64,000 bases of DNA from Lentisphaerota bacterium (GTDB lineage: Bacteria; Verrucomicrobiota; Lentisphaeria; Victivallales; Victivallaceae): the NCBI GenBank assembly GCA_024225035.1, contig JAAEMX010000224.1, positions 1 to 64,000 on the forward strand, in the 5' to 3' direction. The notes below the pieces were generated by a model. That model did no database searches. It saw nothing but the letters and a program-made list of their open reading frames with translations, and was not told the DNA's origin. Below, piece by piece: positions 33,881-44,600 of this stretch (its first letter is position 1; every line of letters begins with the position of its first letter). Position numbers and translations under genes: made by a program.

Positions 33881-36382
33881 TCAGACGCGCCTTAGCAGAA
33901 TTCCAGTAATCAGCATAAGCATTCCAACAATAGACATAATTGAAGCTAATGAATGCTTAGTATCTGCAATATCATTGCTTCGCATAGCTGTATCCAGATT
34001 ATCAAGGCTGGAGAGAATTGGAGACATCTTGGCTGTAAGACGATATTCTGACGGATAATTTAAAGCGAAATTTATTGTCTTGCTCTGTCCGGATGTCGGG
34101 TCACGAAGCATTAATGAACCTGAGAATCCTGGCGGGAGCTTAGTGGTCAATGAGTATTTACCGTATCCTGTTTCAGTAACTTCCAGTAAAGGAGGAGAAC
34201 TGTTTTGCCGGCTGGCAATTCTAGTATCCCATTTTACAGCAGGGATTGGCAACCCTTTTTCGTCAGCATATTCTAAAGTAATCTTGGTAGAATTTCCTTG
34301 AGTTAATACACGTGCTTTTATATTGCTGTTTCCCGGCGAAGGCATGACTGCTCTTAGTGCCTGTGCCCATAGCTTGGGAAATCCATTCCACTCAAGCCAT
34401 TCGCTAGCCCATTCCGAAGTTATTCCGGAAGTAAAACAACAGCTTTTGCCTAGTCCAAACTGCCCGAAAGTCAGCAATGGAGAGCCGTCTTCACACAACA
34501 GCAAGGTGCGGGCGGAGGGTTTGGTTCTAGTCAATACAAAGCCCAGCAGATAAGGGGCTTTGTCGAAATCAATGCCGTTGAGAAAAGACGCACCGTTTAC
34601 TTTGACGGCGCAGAAAGGTTCTTCTTTTATAGCTGACCGCGATGCTTTTACCGTTTCGCGAGCGAATATTCGTGGCATAGCCTCGGGCGACATTGCTTTA
34701 TAGCAACGTCCTCTGCCAATTTCTGCAAGTCTCCGCATAAGGGCTCTGTGGGCTCCAGTTCCAAGCGCTACAGTGGATATAGTTATTCCAGACTGATTCA
34801 AGCGTTCGCCCTCGCTTTCAAAGTCAGCGGCACGACTTTGCCCGTCACTTAATATTATCATATGGCGAAGCTTTGTGTTGGAGCGTCGCAGCATTGAACC
34901 GGCTTCGACCATTGCAGGATAGAGGTTAGTACCTCCGCCTGCAGCAATCTGATCAATTTGAGACTTGATAGTCATTTTATTAGATGCCCGTGTCAGGTCT
35001 GTAATTGTGTTAGCCTGTCCATCAAAAGTTACAATACCTATTTTGTCGCGTCCTCCAAGCAGGTCAACTGCAGCTTTTGCTGCCTGGCGAGCTAAGGATA
35101 TAGGCATCCCGCTCATGCTGCCTGATTTATCAATTATCAGAACCATGGCTAGCGAGGGTTGCTCTTTTTCTTTTTCATATCTGGAGACAGAGGGCAGAAC
35201 ATCCTCTACCGGAGTTTTGTAGTAACCTCCCAGTCCAAAGCTGTTGTCAGAACCGGTCATAATAAGTCCACAACCAAAATGTTGAACATAATCCCGCAGC
35301 ATTCGCATTTGCTTAGTGGTCATTGCATCAGCAGGAAAATCGGCAAGTATTACGGCATCAAATTCAAGAAGTTCCTGCATTGAGCCGGGAAAACCGAATT
35401 GTCCACGAGCCTCAATTTCTATTCCCTGTTTCTGCAATGCTCTTTTGAAAAGTGCCAGTTTTGCTGGCTTGATATGTAAAGCCAATACTTTTGGCTGCCC
35501 CAGTACGCGGACGACACAGGAAGATACGTTGTTTTCAGGGAAGTGATCATCAGCCACAATTTCAGCGTTCCATACTGCACCATTTTCTTCGATAACCGGC
35601 AATTCGAAAACTACTTTTTCAGGCTGATTTGCTTTGAGAGAAATATTTCTTGATTTGATTAGCACCGATCTGTTGAGGAGCCGGACTTTGGCTTTCAGAT
35701 CGCAATTTGCCATAGCAGTAACTTCAAAACTCACTGTTTCTCCCGGGTAGGTGGAGTTTCCCGATGACTTGAAATCAACTATGGCAACTTCTTGAGCATC
35801 AATTCCACCCTCCTGCTCAAAATAAATTTTACCACCCTGATACCTGAACGCTTTTATTGCGTTTGCAAGACCCGGTTCTGTACTGACTCCGTCAGAGAAC
35901 AAGACCATTGCTTTTACTTTGTTTCCCGGGAAAGTCATTGCCGCACCACGGATGGCATTAGGTAAATCTGTGTCTCGCCTGAAAAAACTGCTGCTTTGTC
36001 CAGCTTTCATTTTCTCCAGTTCTATTTTGAGTTTCTGCGGAGTTGTTTTTCTCAAGGTGCTGGCAAAGTAAAACATTTCCCAGCTGTCACCCCGGCGCAT
36101 ATCTTTAACTGCTTTGTCTATTCGCTTAAGAGAAGCTTCAGCACTTTTCATGGAGACAGAATCGGAAACATCCACTAAAAACGCAAAGTGTCTTTTATGA
36201 GTAGTGCTTTTCCAATATGGACGGCAGATTGCCAGTAAAATCAGAAGTATACCAAGGCAGCGAAGCGTGAAAGCGCCGCACCGCAACCATTTGGAACGAT
36301 TAACTAATGTTTTGCGATACGCAAACAGCAGCGGTATAATTATTAATAGCCAGATTAAAGGTGTTAAATTGTTTAAACCCAA
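33881..36382 (-). CDS. Membrane-anchored double-VWA protein (BatA/B-like), 833 aa
   Basis: Last gene of the MoxR/VWA operon. Two or three N-terminal membrane helices (8-20, 35-53), then a first von Willebrand A domain with MIDAS D71-x-S73-x-S75 (FLVDVSDSVS). A beta linker and a glutamine-amidotransferase-like region (LLEFDAVILADFP, GCGLIMTGSDNSFGLGGY) follow. A second VWA near 412-560 has LIIDKSGSMSGMPI with the DxSxS motif, IGIVTFDGQ and GTNLYPAM. The C-terminus has a helix SIVGMLMLITGILL. The start is TTG with GAGG 8 bases upstream. Probably a periplasmic-facing metal-dependent adhesion or assembly module remodelled by the MoxR ATPase. 17 bases follow the previous gene. Confidence 0.88.
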   Translation of the reverse strand: MGLNNLTPLIWLLIIIPLLFAYRKTLVNRSKWLRCGAFTLRCLGILLILLAICRPYWKSTTHKRHFAFLVDVSDSVSMKSAEASLKRIDKAVKDMRRGDSWEMFYFASTLRKTTPQKLKIELEKMKAGQSSSFFRRDTDLPNAIRGAAMTFPGNKVKAMVLFSDGVSTEPGLANAIKAFRYQGGKIYFEQEGGIDAQEVAIVDFKSSGNSTYPGETVSFEVTAMANCDLKAKVRLLNRSVLIKSRNISLKANQPEKVVFELPVIEENGAVWNAEIVADDHFPENNVSSCVVRVLGQPKVLALHIKPAKLALFKRALQKQGIEIEARGQFGFPGSMQELLEFDAVILADFPADAMTTKQMRMLRDYVQHFGCGLIMTGSDNSFGLGGYYKTPVEDVLPSVSRYEKEKEQPSLAMVLIIDKSGSMSGMPISLARQAAKAAVDLLGGRDKIGIVTFDGQANTITDLTRASNKMTIKSQIDQIAAGGGTNLYPAMVEAGSMLRRSNTKLRHMIILSDGQSRAADFESEGERLNQSGITISTVALGTGAHRALMRRLAEIGRGRCYKAMSPEAMPRIFARETVKASRSAIKEEPFCAVKVNGASFLNGIDFDKAPYLLGFVLTRTKPSARTLLLCEDGSPLLTFGQFGLGKSCCFTSGITSEWASEWLEWNGFPKLWAQALRAVMPSPGNSNIKARVLTQGNSTKITLEYADEKGLPIPAVKWDTRIASRQNSSPPLLEVTETGYGKYSLTTKLPPGFSGSLMLRDPTSGQSKTINFALNYPSEYRLTAKMSPILSSLDNLDTAMRSNDIADTKHSLASIMSIVGMLMLITGILLRRV

Positions 36383-36399
36383 GTTGATAACCTCATTAT

Positions 36400-38169
36400 T
36401 CAGCCGGCTTTCCGGCGATTGTACAAAATTTCTTCTAGAGAAATCAATAATATGGCGGAAACAAGAAGAATCAGGCTGACTGGGATTCCGCTTGCGACTG
36501 GTTTGTTTGTTGATTCAACTTTTGATGATGCTACTAAGGTGTCTGGCGCGGACAGCAGGGCTGCTGCTATCTGCAATGTTCTGCCATTCTTTTTAAGTGT
36601 ATAGAAACCGGGCATTTTCAGCTTTTTGTCCGGTTCATACGCAACAACTGTATTGTCAGGGCAAAGCATTGTGCCCCCAGTAAAAGCGGTTGCTGTTCCA
36701 GACGGAAGTCTTGAGCCGGTTTTGAAAACAGGCGGCAGCGAAGCTCCACGTCCATACAAGTCCATAACAGCTGTTCCCAGCAGTACAGGAAAATCCACTT
36801 GTAAAAAGAAATCCCCTTGCATGGGGTCAAAGTTCAGCACATAAGCAGTTTTGCCTTGACTGGTAGTTTTATAAATTAAAGGTTGTCCGCTATTTGTTTT
36901 AGCTATGATATTCGAGTTTTGAGGCGCTGTAAGCTGTCTGACTCCTTCAATTTCAGTATTATCCATTTTAAGAAATTTCATAACAGGATGTTCAGCAATG
37001 TCAATATCAACAGTTTGCAAATCGACTATACTGCCGCAGTGATTCCAAAAGGATGACTTGCCATATGGTTTGATAATAATAATCTTGTCAACATTATTGC
37101 CTTCAGGTTCATTGCCTTCACAAATAAGTACTTCCGGTGATTTAGAGACAACCGTCATGGTTTTCCCTTGGCTGTAAGAGCCTACAAGTAAGGAGTAAAT
37201 TCCATTTGATGACAGTATGCCAACTTTAACTGGTGGAGGATCACGCAGTATCGCACAAGTCATGTTATCAATGCTCAACGACTGCGGTTTGTCCAGAGAG
37301 GCAAACCATTTACCGGAAGGGGCATTTTCAACTTTAAGTATTTGAGGTCGATTAACACCTTTTTTCAGCTTCAAGGGGAAGACTTTTATAACGTTACCGG
37401 GCGTTCCGCAGGCTAAAGATAAATCTACTTGAATTTGATCTGGGTAAGTACTGGCGCAGTTTATGTAAATTCCTGCATCAGAGTTGTTTCCAGAAGGAAG
37501 GCGCACTATGTCAAAACCGATGATGCCGGCATTATTCTTTTTGCTGCCGACTTTTATTATTTCTATTGACCTGAGGCTTGCAGCGCCGATGAAGCAGCCG
37601 TCGGTCAGTAATAAAGCTCTTGAATCAGGATAAAAATCTTTGCGCTTTTTTAGAAATCTGAAGGCTTCAGGATTCAGGGCACATTGAGTTGGTTTTAGTT
37701 TACTGATTCCTTCCAGAAGTTCGCGTTTATTTGAAGTAGCTCCGACTAGAATTTTCATGTCCGTGCCGACACTGGCCAGTACCGCCCGCTGTGATGGTAA
37801 AAGGTTTCTAATAATATTTCTGGCTTTTTGCTGTGCCATTTCAAATATGGATTCGCCGCCCTGTAAGGTATTCATGCTTGCGCTGCAGTCGATAATAATG
37901 ATTAAGTTGCGTCGTCCGCTTAGTCCTGCAAAGTATGGTTTTGCCATGGCGAATACAATCGCGATAAAAGCTAACGTCAGTAAGAGTAGGCTAAGCCAGT
38001 TGCGAAAGCGTTTAAACAGGGTTGACGATTGTTTTTCCTGAAATACTTTTTCCCACAGGAAAAGTAAAGCGCTCTGATGGCGTTCAGGCTTTACTTTCAG
38101 AAAATAAAGTGCAGCAAGAGGGATGAGCAGAGAGAGCCACCAGAGAGCTGCCGGATTTAAAAATATCAT
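36400..38169 (-). CDS. BatA-type VWA membrane protein, 589 aa
   Basis: The N-terminus MIFLNPAALWWLSLLIPLAA, a second helix at 58-75 and a C-terminal helix (LILLVSAILLISL) give the classic Aerotolerance/BatA layout. The VWA domain begins at ~88 with IIIDCSASMN, MIDAS D94-x-S96-x-S98, and contains RALLLTDGC. Beta regions and a glutamine-amidotransferase-like part (EVLICEGNEPEGNN, MTVVSKSPE) follow. ATG overlaps the DUF58 stop by 4 bases. It is the first of two similar VWA genes in the operon, likely from an old duplication. Confidence 0.88.
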   Translation of the reverse strand: MIFLNPAALWWLSLLIPLAALYFLKVKPERHQSALLFLWEKVFQEKQSSTLFKRFRNWLSLLLLTLAFIAIVFAMAKPYFAGLSGRRNLIIIIDCSASMNTLQGGESIFEMAQQKARNIIRNLLPSQRAVLASVGTDMKILVGATSNKRELLEGISKLKPTQCALNPEAFRFLKKRKDFYPDSRALLLTDGCFIGAASLRSIEIIKVGSKKNNAGIIGFDIVRLPSGNNSDAGIYINCASTYPDQIQVDLSLACGTPGNVIKVFPLKLKKGVNRPQILKVENAPSGKWFASLDKPQSLSIDNMTCAILRDPPPVKVGILSSNGIYSLLVGSYSQGKTMTVVSKSPEVLICEGNEPEGNNVDKIIIIKPYGKSSFWNHCGSIVDLQTVDIDIAEHPVMKFLKMDNTEIEGVRQLTAPQNSNIIAKTNSGQPLIYKTTSQGKTAYVLNFDPMQGDFFLQVDFPVLLGTAVMDLYGRGASLPPVFKTGSRLPSGTATAFTGGTMLCPDNTVVAYEPDKKLKMPGFYTLKKNGRTLQIAAALLSAPDTLVASSKVESTNKPVASGIPVSLILLVSAILLISLEEILYNRRKAG

Positions 38170-39035
38170 GTGACCAGCCCTCCATGCCTTAATATATTCT
38201 GAATTATCAGCTCAAATGGGATGGTGACTGACGCCGAAGAGAATCCAATTCCTCGCCGTTCGCAGGAACGTTGTACTTTCAGATTCCATTCCTTGACTGT
38301 TTCTGCAAATCTGGCTGCTTCGGCTGGCCCAATTGTGACACGCTTGCTTTCTCCGGTTTCAACGCATTGAAGCTCAATATCACCACGCAGTTCACACTTA
38401 AAATCTTGAGGAGAGCTTACCTGAAGGCAAAACAGGTCATGACGGTTCCAGACAAGGTAATCCAAAGCTTTTTCAAATTCACCATGAACAAAGAAGTCTG
38501 ATATAACTACACACAAACCAGGACGATGGCCTCTTGATTGAAATTCCTTAATGCATTGCTCAAAATCAGTATCTTCGCCAAAGCATTCGGTGCTTTCCAA
38601 AGCCCTTAGCATTGGCATTACCCGGCTTCTGCCATGAGAAGGACGAATTATTGGCTGCAAGTGATCTGCCAGTCCGTAGACCGTCAGACGATCAAGGTTA
38701 TTTAGAGCAATATAGCCGATAGCGGCAGCCAGCTGTTTGGCGAAAACTGTTTTGCTAAGCATGGAACGGCTGAAATCGACAAGCAGATAGATGTGCAGGT
38801 CTTCTTCGAGTTCAAAAAGTTTGATAACCAGATTTTCTAATCTAGCATAGATATTCCAGTCGATGGACCTGTAATCATCACCAAAATTGTATTCTGTATA
38901 GTCCGCAAATGTAGTGCCGCTGCCTTTCTTAAGCGTTTTACGGTCGGCCTTGAGAGTACCACCAAGCACCTTTCGTGTCAACAGCGAAAGCATTTCCAGT
39001 TTTCTGATAAATTCCGGGTCAGTCAATTTCAGCAT
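38166..39035 (-). CDS. DUF58 domain protein
   Basis: Soluble partner of MoxR ATPases. Residues 46-65 (YTEYNFGDDYRSIDWNIYAR) are the DUF58 signature (GDD-R-I-W-AR). A VWA-like stretch follows, IYLLVDFSRSMLSKT, with a D-x-S-x-S pattern. C-terminal half: LCVVISDFFVHGEFEKAL and RHDLFCLQVSSP. 289 residues, normal length. Starts 6 bases after the MoxR stop and overlaps the next gene by 4 bases, so translation is coupled. Role: adaptor between the AAA+ ATPase and the VWA membrane proteins, as inferred from context. Confidence 0.93.
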   Translation of the reverse strand: MLKLTDPEFIRKLEMLSLLTRKVLGGTLKADRKTLKKGSGTTFADYTEYNFGDDYRSIDWNIYARLENLVIKLFELEEDLHIYLLVDFSRSMLSKTVFAKQLAAAIGYIALNNLDRLTVYGLADHLQPIIRPSHGRSRVMPMLRALESTECFGEDTDFEQCIKEFQSRGHRPGLCVVISDFFVHGEFEKALDYLVWNRHDLFCLQVSSPQDFKCELRGDIELQCVETGESKRVTIGPAEAARFAETVKEWNLKVQRSCERRGIGFSSASVTIPFELIIQNILRHGGLVT

Positions 39036-39041
39036 TCAGCA

Positions 39042-40049
39042 TCACCTGTTCTTTTGCAGGATGTCTTCAATTATTTTGTCCGTGCTAATGCCTTCGGCCT
39101 GACCTTCAAAGCTGAGGATCAAACGGTGACGCATTGCGGGTACTGCCGCCGCTGCAACATCTTCTTTAGCAACGTGAAATCGTCCATCAAGCAAAGCTCT
39201 GATTCTTGCGGCCAGTAATATGGTTTGGGCGGCACGAGGAGAAGCTCCGTAGCGTACAAACTTCCTTACTTCCGAAGATGCCGTTTCGCGTTCAGGATGG
39301 GTTGCCAGTACCAGTTTTATCATAAAATCTCTGACTGGGTCGGCTATTGGGACTTGTCTGGCAGTCATGCCCATTTCAAGAACAGTGCCGCCATCTGTTA
39401 CCGGACTGATTTCCGGTTTCTTTAGTCCGGTTGTACGCTCAAGTATATCCGCAAAATGCTCATGGTCCGGCATTTTTACATGGAGCTTGAAGAAAAAGCG
39501 GTCAAGTTGAGCTTCAGGCAGCGGATAAGTCCCGTCCATTTCCAGAGGGTTCTGGGTGGCGAGTACAAAATATGGTAAATCCAGTTGATGAGTAGTATTG
39601 GCAACGGTAACAGTTTTTTCCTGCATAGTTTCAAGCAGGGCTGATTGCGTTTTGGGAGTAGCACGGTTTATCTCATCAGCCAATAGGACATTTGTAAAGA
39701 CCGGGCCTTTTTGAAAGACAAATTCCTTTGAGCCGTCACGCTCCAGCAAAATATTGGTACCCAGCAGGTCAGCGGGCAACAGGTCGGGCGTAAACTGGAT
39801 ACGTTTGAAATCGAGATTTAAGGCTTGCGCTACAGTGTTTACCAGAGCGGTTTTGCCCAGCCCGGGGACACCTTCCAGCAGGACGTGACCACCGGCAATG
39901 ACTGCAATCAAAACATTTTCTATTATGTCTTCCTGACCAACAATGAACTTAGCGATTTCAGCACGCAAGGTGTTAAATGTATCTTTAAATGAATTTACTG
40001 CTTTTTCAATTTGTTCTTCGGATTCGAGCACTGCAACCGTATTTTTCAT
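39042..40049 (-). CDS. MoxR-family AAA+ ATPase
   Basis: ATP-driven chaperone that matures or remodels VWA-domain partners. Walker A GVPGLGKT at 60-67, Walker B VLLADEINRA with D125/E126, sensor 1 in YFVLATQNPLEMDGTYPLPE, then EAQLDRFFF (arginine-finger region) and a C-terminal lid with ASPRAAQTILLAARIRALLDG. 335 residues, standard. Sits between the coiled-coil membrane gene (4-base overlap) and DUF58 (6-base gap). All ATPase residues are present. Confidence 0.97.
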   Translation of the reverse strand: MKNTVAVLESEEQIEKAVNSFKDTFNTLRAEIAKFIVGQEDIIENVLIAVIAGGHVLLEGVPGLGKTALVNTVAQALNLDFKRIQFTPDLLPADLLGTNILLERDGSKEFVFQKGPVFTNVLLADEINRATPKTQSALLETMQEKTVTVANTTHQLDLPYFVLATQNPLEMDGTYPLPEAQLDRFFFKLHVKMPDHEHFADILERTTGLKKPEISPVTDGGTVLEMGMTARQVPIADPVRDFMIKLVLATHPERETASSEVRKFVRYGASPRAAQTILLAARIRALLDGRFHVAKEDVAAAAVPAMRHRLILSFEGQAEGISTDKIIEDILQKNR

Positions 40050-41584
40050 TCTCTGCTCCTTTCAGATTGATGAATTCTGGTAAAGTATTCTTTGACTCCG
40101 TTCTTTAGCTGTGTTGGAACGTCATCACGCTTGATAAATGACTCAAACTGCCGTTTATGCTCAGCATTGACATTCCGTGCTTGCCGGTGACTGGAGCCCT
40201 GGCCACTGGCTGCTTCTTCAACTTTTATCTGTGATTGTCCGTTATTTTTAATTCCTTTAATACCTGATATATAACCGTTGTTATTGTCAACGGGCTGCTG
40301 GTTGTTAAAATTTTCGGCAGCTCCGGTGCCAGCACCTTGGCCCGGAGTGCTGCCGGGACGCTCGCCCGGTTTATTACCCGGACAAGTCGCGTTTTGTCTG
40401 CATTGCATTTGAGCACGGCTGCAGGTGCTACGCATTTGTTCGAGTTTTTTCTGAAAGTCTTTTATATCCTGCATTTTTCCAATTTGCTCAGTAAGTTGCT
40501 TCAAGTCTGAATTCATTTCTTCCAGACTGTCGATGTATTTTTGTTTTGAGCAATTTCCATTTGAACATTCCTGACGTTGCTGTTCTGTTTTTTTAACGGA
40601 TTTATTCAGGCGTTCAATTTTATCTTTAAGTGAATTTTTTTCCGAATTTGCTTCTGTGGAACTGCTCATCTTTTCTAATGTGCGCTGTAGTTGTTCAAGT
40701 TTACTTTTAGCGCTTTGAGATTCAGGATAATTTTCAACTACCTGATTGTTCATAAATTGACTGGCTGCATTTTTATACATTCCGGAATTCAGTTTACGCC
40801 CGAATTTTCTGGTTAACGGATCTTTCATTAACTCTTTGGCTATTCTCCGCAGCATTCTTTTCTTAGCATCGAATCCGATTTTGTGCATTAAATTTGACAA
40901 ACAATTTTCAAGATTGCCATATTGTTTTAACGCTTCTTTTAGTTTATCCTGCTTGGATAGCTTATTAAGAGATTGCATCAAATGCTCTTTCTTGAGAATT
41001 TTTTTCTGCTCCTCAGGAAGCGTTGAAACAATTCGCTTGATTTCTTTGCTAAGTTCTTTATTGATTTTATCAGTGCTTTCAAGCAATTGTTTTTTGCGGT
41101 AGCGTTGCTGTCGGATAGCAAGGGAATCGTCCATAATTGAAAGTGCGACAGTACCAGCAAGAAGGATGGGGACTATGATCAGCTTGCAACGCGGAATTGG
41201 TTGCTTTATAGAACCAAGCATTACTTTAGAGCATAACTGAGCGGTTTGTTTACGACTCAGCTCGTAAAAGGCACCGGACTTATCGGCGAAGTCAAGCTGA
41301 GAGCTTAAAGCATCTTTAAGTTTGAACTTCTTGTCTGTATACCGTGCAGCCCGAGCCCGGTTGTAGTAACCGGCAATAAAACAGTACAGCCATATTAAAA
41401 CAGAAGCCCCAAACGGAACAGCAAACCACCAAAGCACAACTCTATACCCACGCGTGACAAACGTAAGCGCGGTAATAAACATTCCAGTTAATCCCCATAA
41501 TGCCGCAGTGAAAAATGCTCTGACTGCAACGAGTCGATTGAGACGTTCCTGTGCTTTTGCTAAGAAAGAATTTATTTGTTCCAT
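40046..41584 (-). CDS. Coiled-coil membrane protein of the MoxR operon (DUF4175-like), 512 aa
   Basis: Three membrane helices: ~20-40 (AVRAFFTAALWGLTGMFITA), ~50-72 and ~132-150 (KLIIVPILLAGTVALSIM). A long Lys/Gln-rich coiled coil extends from ~160 to 400 (KINKELSKEIKRI; RTLEKMSSSTEANSEK; QTEQIGKMQDI-type heptads). Then a low-complexity linker (CPGNKPGERPGSTPGQGAG) and a soluble tail with KRQFESFIKRDDVPTQLKNG. Such proteins accompany MoxR-DUF58-VWA sets in PVC bacteria. ATG start; 55 bases after the giant TPR gene. Role likely structural. Confidence 0.7.
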   Translation of the reverse strand: MEQINSFLAKAQERLNRLVAVRAFFTAALWGLTGMFITALTFVTRGYRVVLWWFAVPFGASVLIWLYCFIAGYYNRARAARYTDKKFKLKDALSSQLDFADKSGAFYELSRKQTAQLCSKVMLGSIKQPIPRCKLIIVPILLAGTVALSIMDDSLAIRQQRYRKKQLLESTDKINKELSKEIKRIVSTLPEEQKKILKKEHLMQSLNKLSKQDKLKEALKQYGNLENCLSNLMHKIGFDAKKRMLRRIAKELMKDPLTRKFGRKLNSGMYKNAASQFMNNQVVENYPESQSAKSKLEQLQRTLEKMSSSTEANSEKNSLKDKIERLNKSVKKTEQQRQECSNGNCSKQKYIDSLEEMNSDLKQLTEQIGKMQDIKDFQKKLEQMRSTCSRAQMQCRQNATCPGNKPGERPGSTPGQGAGTGAAENFNNQQPVDNNNGYISGIKGIKNNGQSQIKVEEAASGQGSSHRQARNVNAEHKRQFESFIKRDDVPTQLKNGVKEYFTRIHQSERSRE

Positions 41585-41639
41585 AATGCCTGTGTTAAAT
41601 ATAACGCTGCAAATAGAGTTTTATTATACTTCATGTAAT

Positions 41640-44600
41640 TTATTTTTTTAATTTTTTCCAAGTGTCATACAAGTTAGAGGTTTTTAACAGTTTTATACTG
41701 TTTCTGGACGGCTTGGAGGAAATAGATTTTAGCGCAAGCAGACACATTTCTGATGATCTGGTTGCTTTTTTGCTGTTTTGTGTAAGAAATCCTGAAGGCA
41801 TAAATTCACCGCCGAGGCATTTATATGCTTCAATATATCGACCTTTTATTTCAGTGTTTTTAGCTGCGATATCAGCTACTATAAGACAGAATGCATCTTT
41901 CTGTTCAGTTGATTTGATACCAGTCAGGCTCTTTATAAATGTATTTTCTATAGCTTTATCAAACACTACCTGATTTGCGATTCTACTTGAGGGGGTATCG
42001 TCATGCTTGTTAATAATTTTTTGTAATGTATGAGTCATTTTATATTTCAGTAACATATAGCACTTCTTGGGAATTGTAATAATTACCGGAGTTGTTTTCA
42101 TTTGAGTACATACTTTGTATAGAGCTGTTTCATTATTGCTTCTGGCAAGCAATTCAACCACGTTTAATGCTCCTGACAGGCTGATATCAGAAGTGCGTGC
42201 ATTCATAAATTCTCTGTTGGTGCATCTGGCAACCGCAGCGGCCGCCAGAGAAACTTTATCTCTCGGGACAAAATTATTTATAAAAACAGCCATTCTGAAC
42301 AAATCATCATGAGATTTACATTCTGTTTCCATTGTCAGAAGCAGTGGCGGCAAGATTAAATTCAATGGTTCAAGGTTTTCTTTGCGTTGGCAAATAGTAA
42401 TATAAGCAAAAAGCCTTTTTTGAAGACTGTTTTTATCACTGCTGATAAGTCTGAGCAACTCATCATAAGAGACTTGATTCTGAATGGATTTGATAACGAA
42501 AAGAGATTCCTGTGCCAATTGGTTATCCTTGCATATTGGCGGAAGTTTTTGCAGTAGTTTCTCTTTCTCAGCTTTGCTGAATTTGGTGAAAGTTCTTTGT
42601 AGCTTGAAGAATATTAAGTTAGTTACCTGTGGGGGTAAGAGGGCAAGTTCTGCCGCAAGTTTTATAAATGAATCCGCATCAGATGCTGTGCTTATCTTTT
42701 CCTCGACTTTTTTCTTTGCTGCACTTACAAGGATTTTATAAGAGCCGAACTTAGGTGAAGTCAGTTTTATTAACCTGCAATAAGCATTGAGAGATGCGGG
42801 TTTTTCATGCCTGATACTTCTGGTTATTGCGTTTATACTGCGCTGAATACTGCTGTCGAATCTTGCTTTGTTAAAATCAGCCAGTTCAGTGACCAGTTTG
42901 GATTCAATGAAGTCTAGAAACTTTGTATATGGATCAAATTTCATTTGTTTGCTGCAAGTTTTGAATATTGAGAAGGCCTTCCTGAAATTGCTGTATCTAA
43001 GGTTTCTAAGTCTTCTTCTATTTGCGTCTTGCAATATTTTAATATAATCAGTGCCACGACCAAACAGGTAGCATAAAGCTGCGGTTTTAAAGTATGGGGC
43101 ACGGCTTGACGCGCTGGCCGGCAATAGTTTTAATGCGTACGATATAAACAGGTCCCTTGCTTGCTTATTCATATCAATTTTGTTAGAAATATGATCACAA
43201 ATTTTATCGGCAAGCACTTTGCAGAATCTTCTGGCTTGTGCAGCATTCTTGTTTTGAGAGCCTGCAATTTTTATAGCTTCATCAATTTTAGCTGTGAAGG
43301 ATTTTGCCGGACTGTTGATAAGTTTTTCGGAAAACTGCCTCAACAGGCCGGTGTCAGAAACTTTCAATAGTTTTGAAAGAGGCAGGGAGAGGATGTCTTT
43401 TTTGAGGACAGTAAACTGTTTGGCACCTGCAGTGTTAGACTGAAGCAGCAGCAAAAGACACTGTTGTTTGCTTTTAATGGAGGTGAATTTTATCTTATTA
43501 AATTCCTGTGCATATTTAATAGAAGTTTCTCTTGGCGCTTTACTTTGGTGTCTCAATATATTTCCTGCATCATCGTAAATAACATTATTAGTGCAGGCAA
43601 AGATGATCTTTGCGCAGAATGCCTGTTCGCCCTTGAGCCTGGCACAGGCCGTTTCAGCTGTTTTTCTTCCTTTGGTTATTAATGAAAGCTGAGGTTTTTT
43701 ATACAGTAAGAGGTGGTTTTTTGCAATGAAATCACACAAGGTTTTTACTTGACCTGCATTGGCTAAAGCAATTAGTGTATTGGTTGATTTCTTGAGTTTC
43801 AACTGGGCTTTGTTTAGAAGACTGATTGCTTCTTTATTGCATTTGCCGCGATAGCATAAAAACAGCAATTTCGCAGCATTTTTGGCATTGCGATTCTGCC
43901 AGTAAGTGAGATTCTTGTAAATTTGACCGTGTAAAAACTGAGCTACCAGCTTAGATGCCAGGCTTGACTCCGGTGTTTCAGGGCTGACGTACAGGTCTTC
44001 TATCAACTTGGTAAGTTGATATGGTGAAAGTGAATTCTGAGTGTGCAGTGCATATTTTATAACAGGAGCGGCTAACGGCACTGCCAGCCCGGTGCATTTA
44101 CCGCTGTCAATGACTGACATGCCCCAGGCGATGCGCATTACTTCAGGGATTTTATTAAGAGCCATATACTCTTTGAAATATTTATGCAGTTCAAGTGACA
44201 GCTGCTTGCTCGACTTATTTTTATCCATCATCTTCAGGGCTATAGCAAGGTTTTTCTCGATAGGAGAAGAATTTTCTCGTAATGGATATTTGATTATGAG
44301 CTGTTTAAGTTGATTGGAGTTCAACTTTTCCAGACAGGAAATAGCAGGATAAAGCATTGGAGGGTGCTTTAAGTCAAAGTTTTTGATTATTTCCTTGAGC
44401 ATGCAGCTGGCCTTTACCATAATATCTTTGTTGCCGTAAGATTTGCTGTTCAGAGCATGGTCAAACTTATTACGGAGGCGGTTATAGAAATTTTGCGCCA
44501 TACTGAAGTTTATTTTATCAGTTTTCAGCATGCAGCGGTAGTAGGTGGCGATATCAGCGATTCTGTTGCACTTGTACAGCATTTGATCCAGCATTTGACA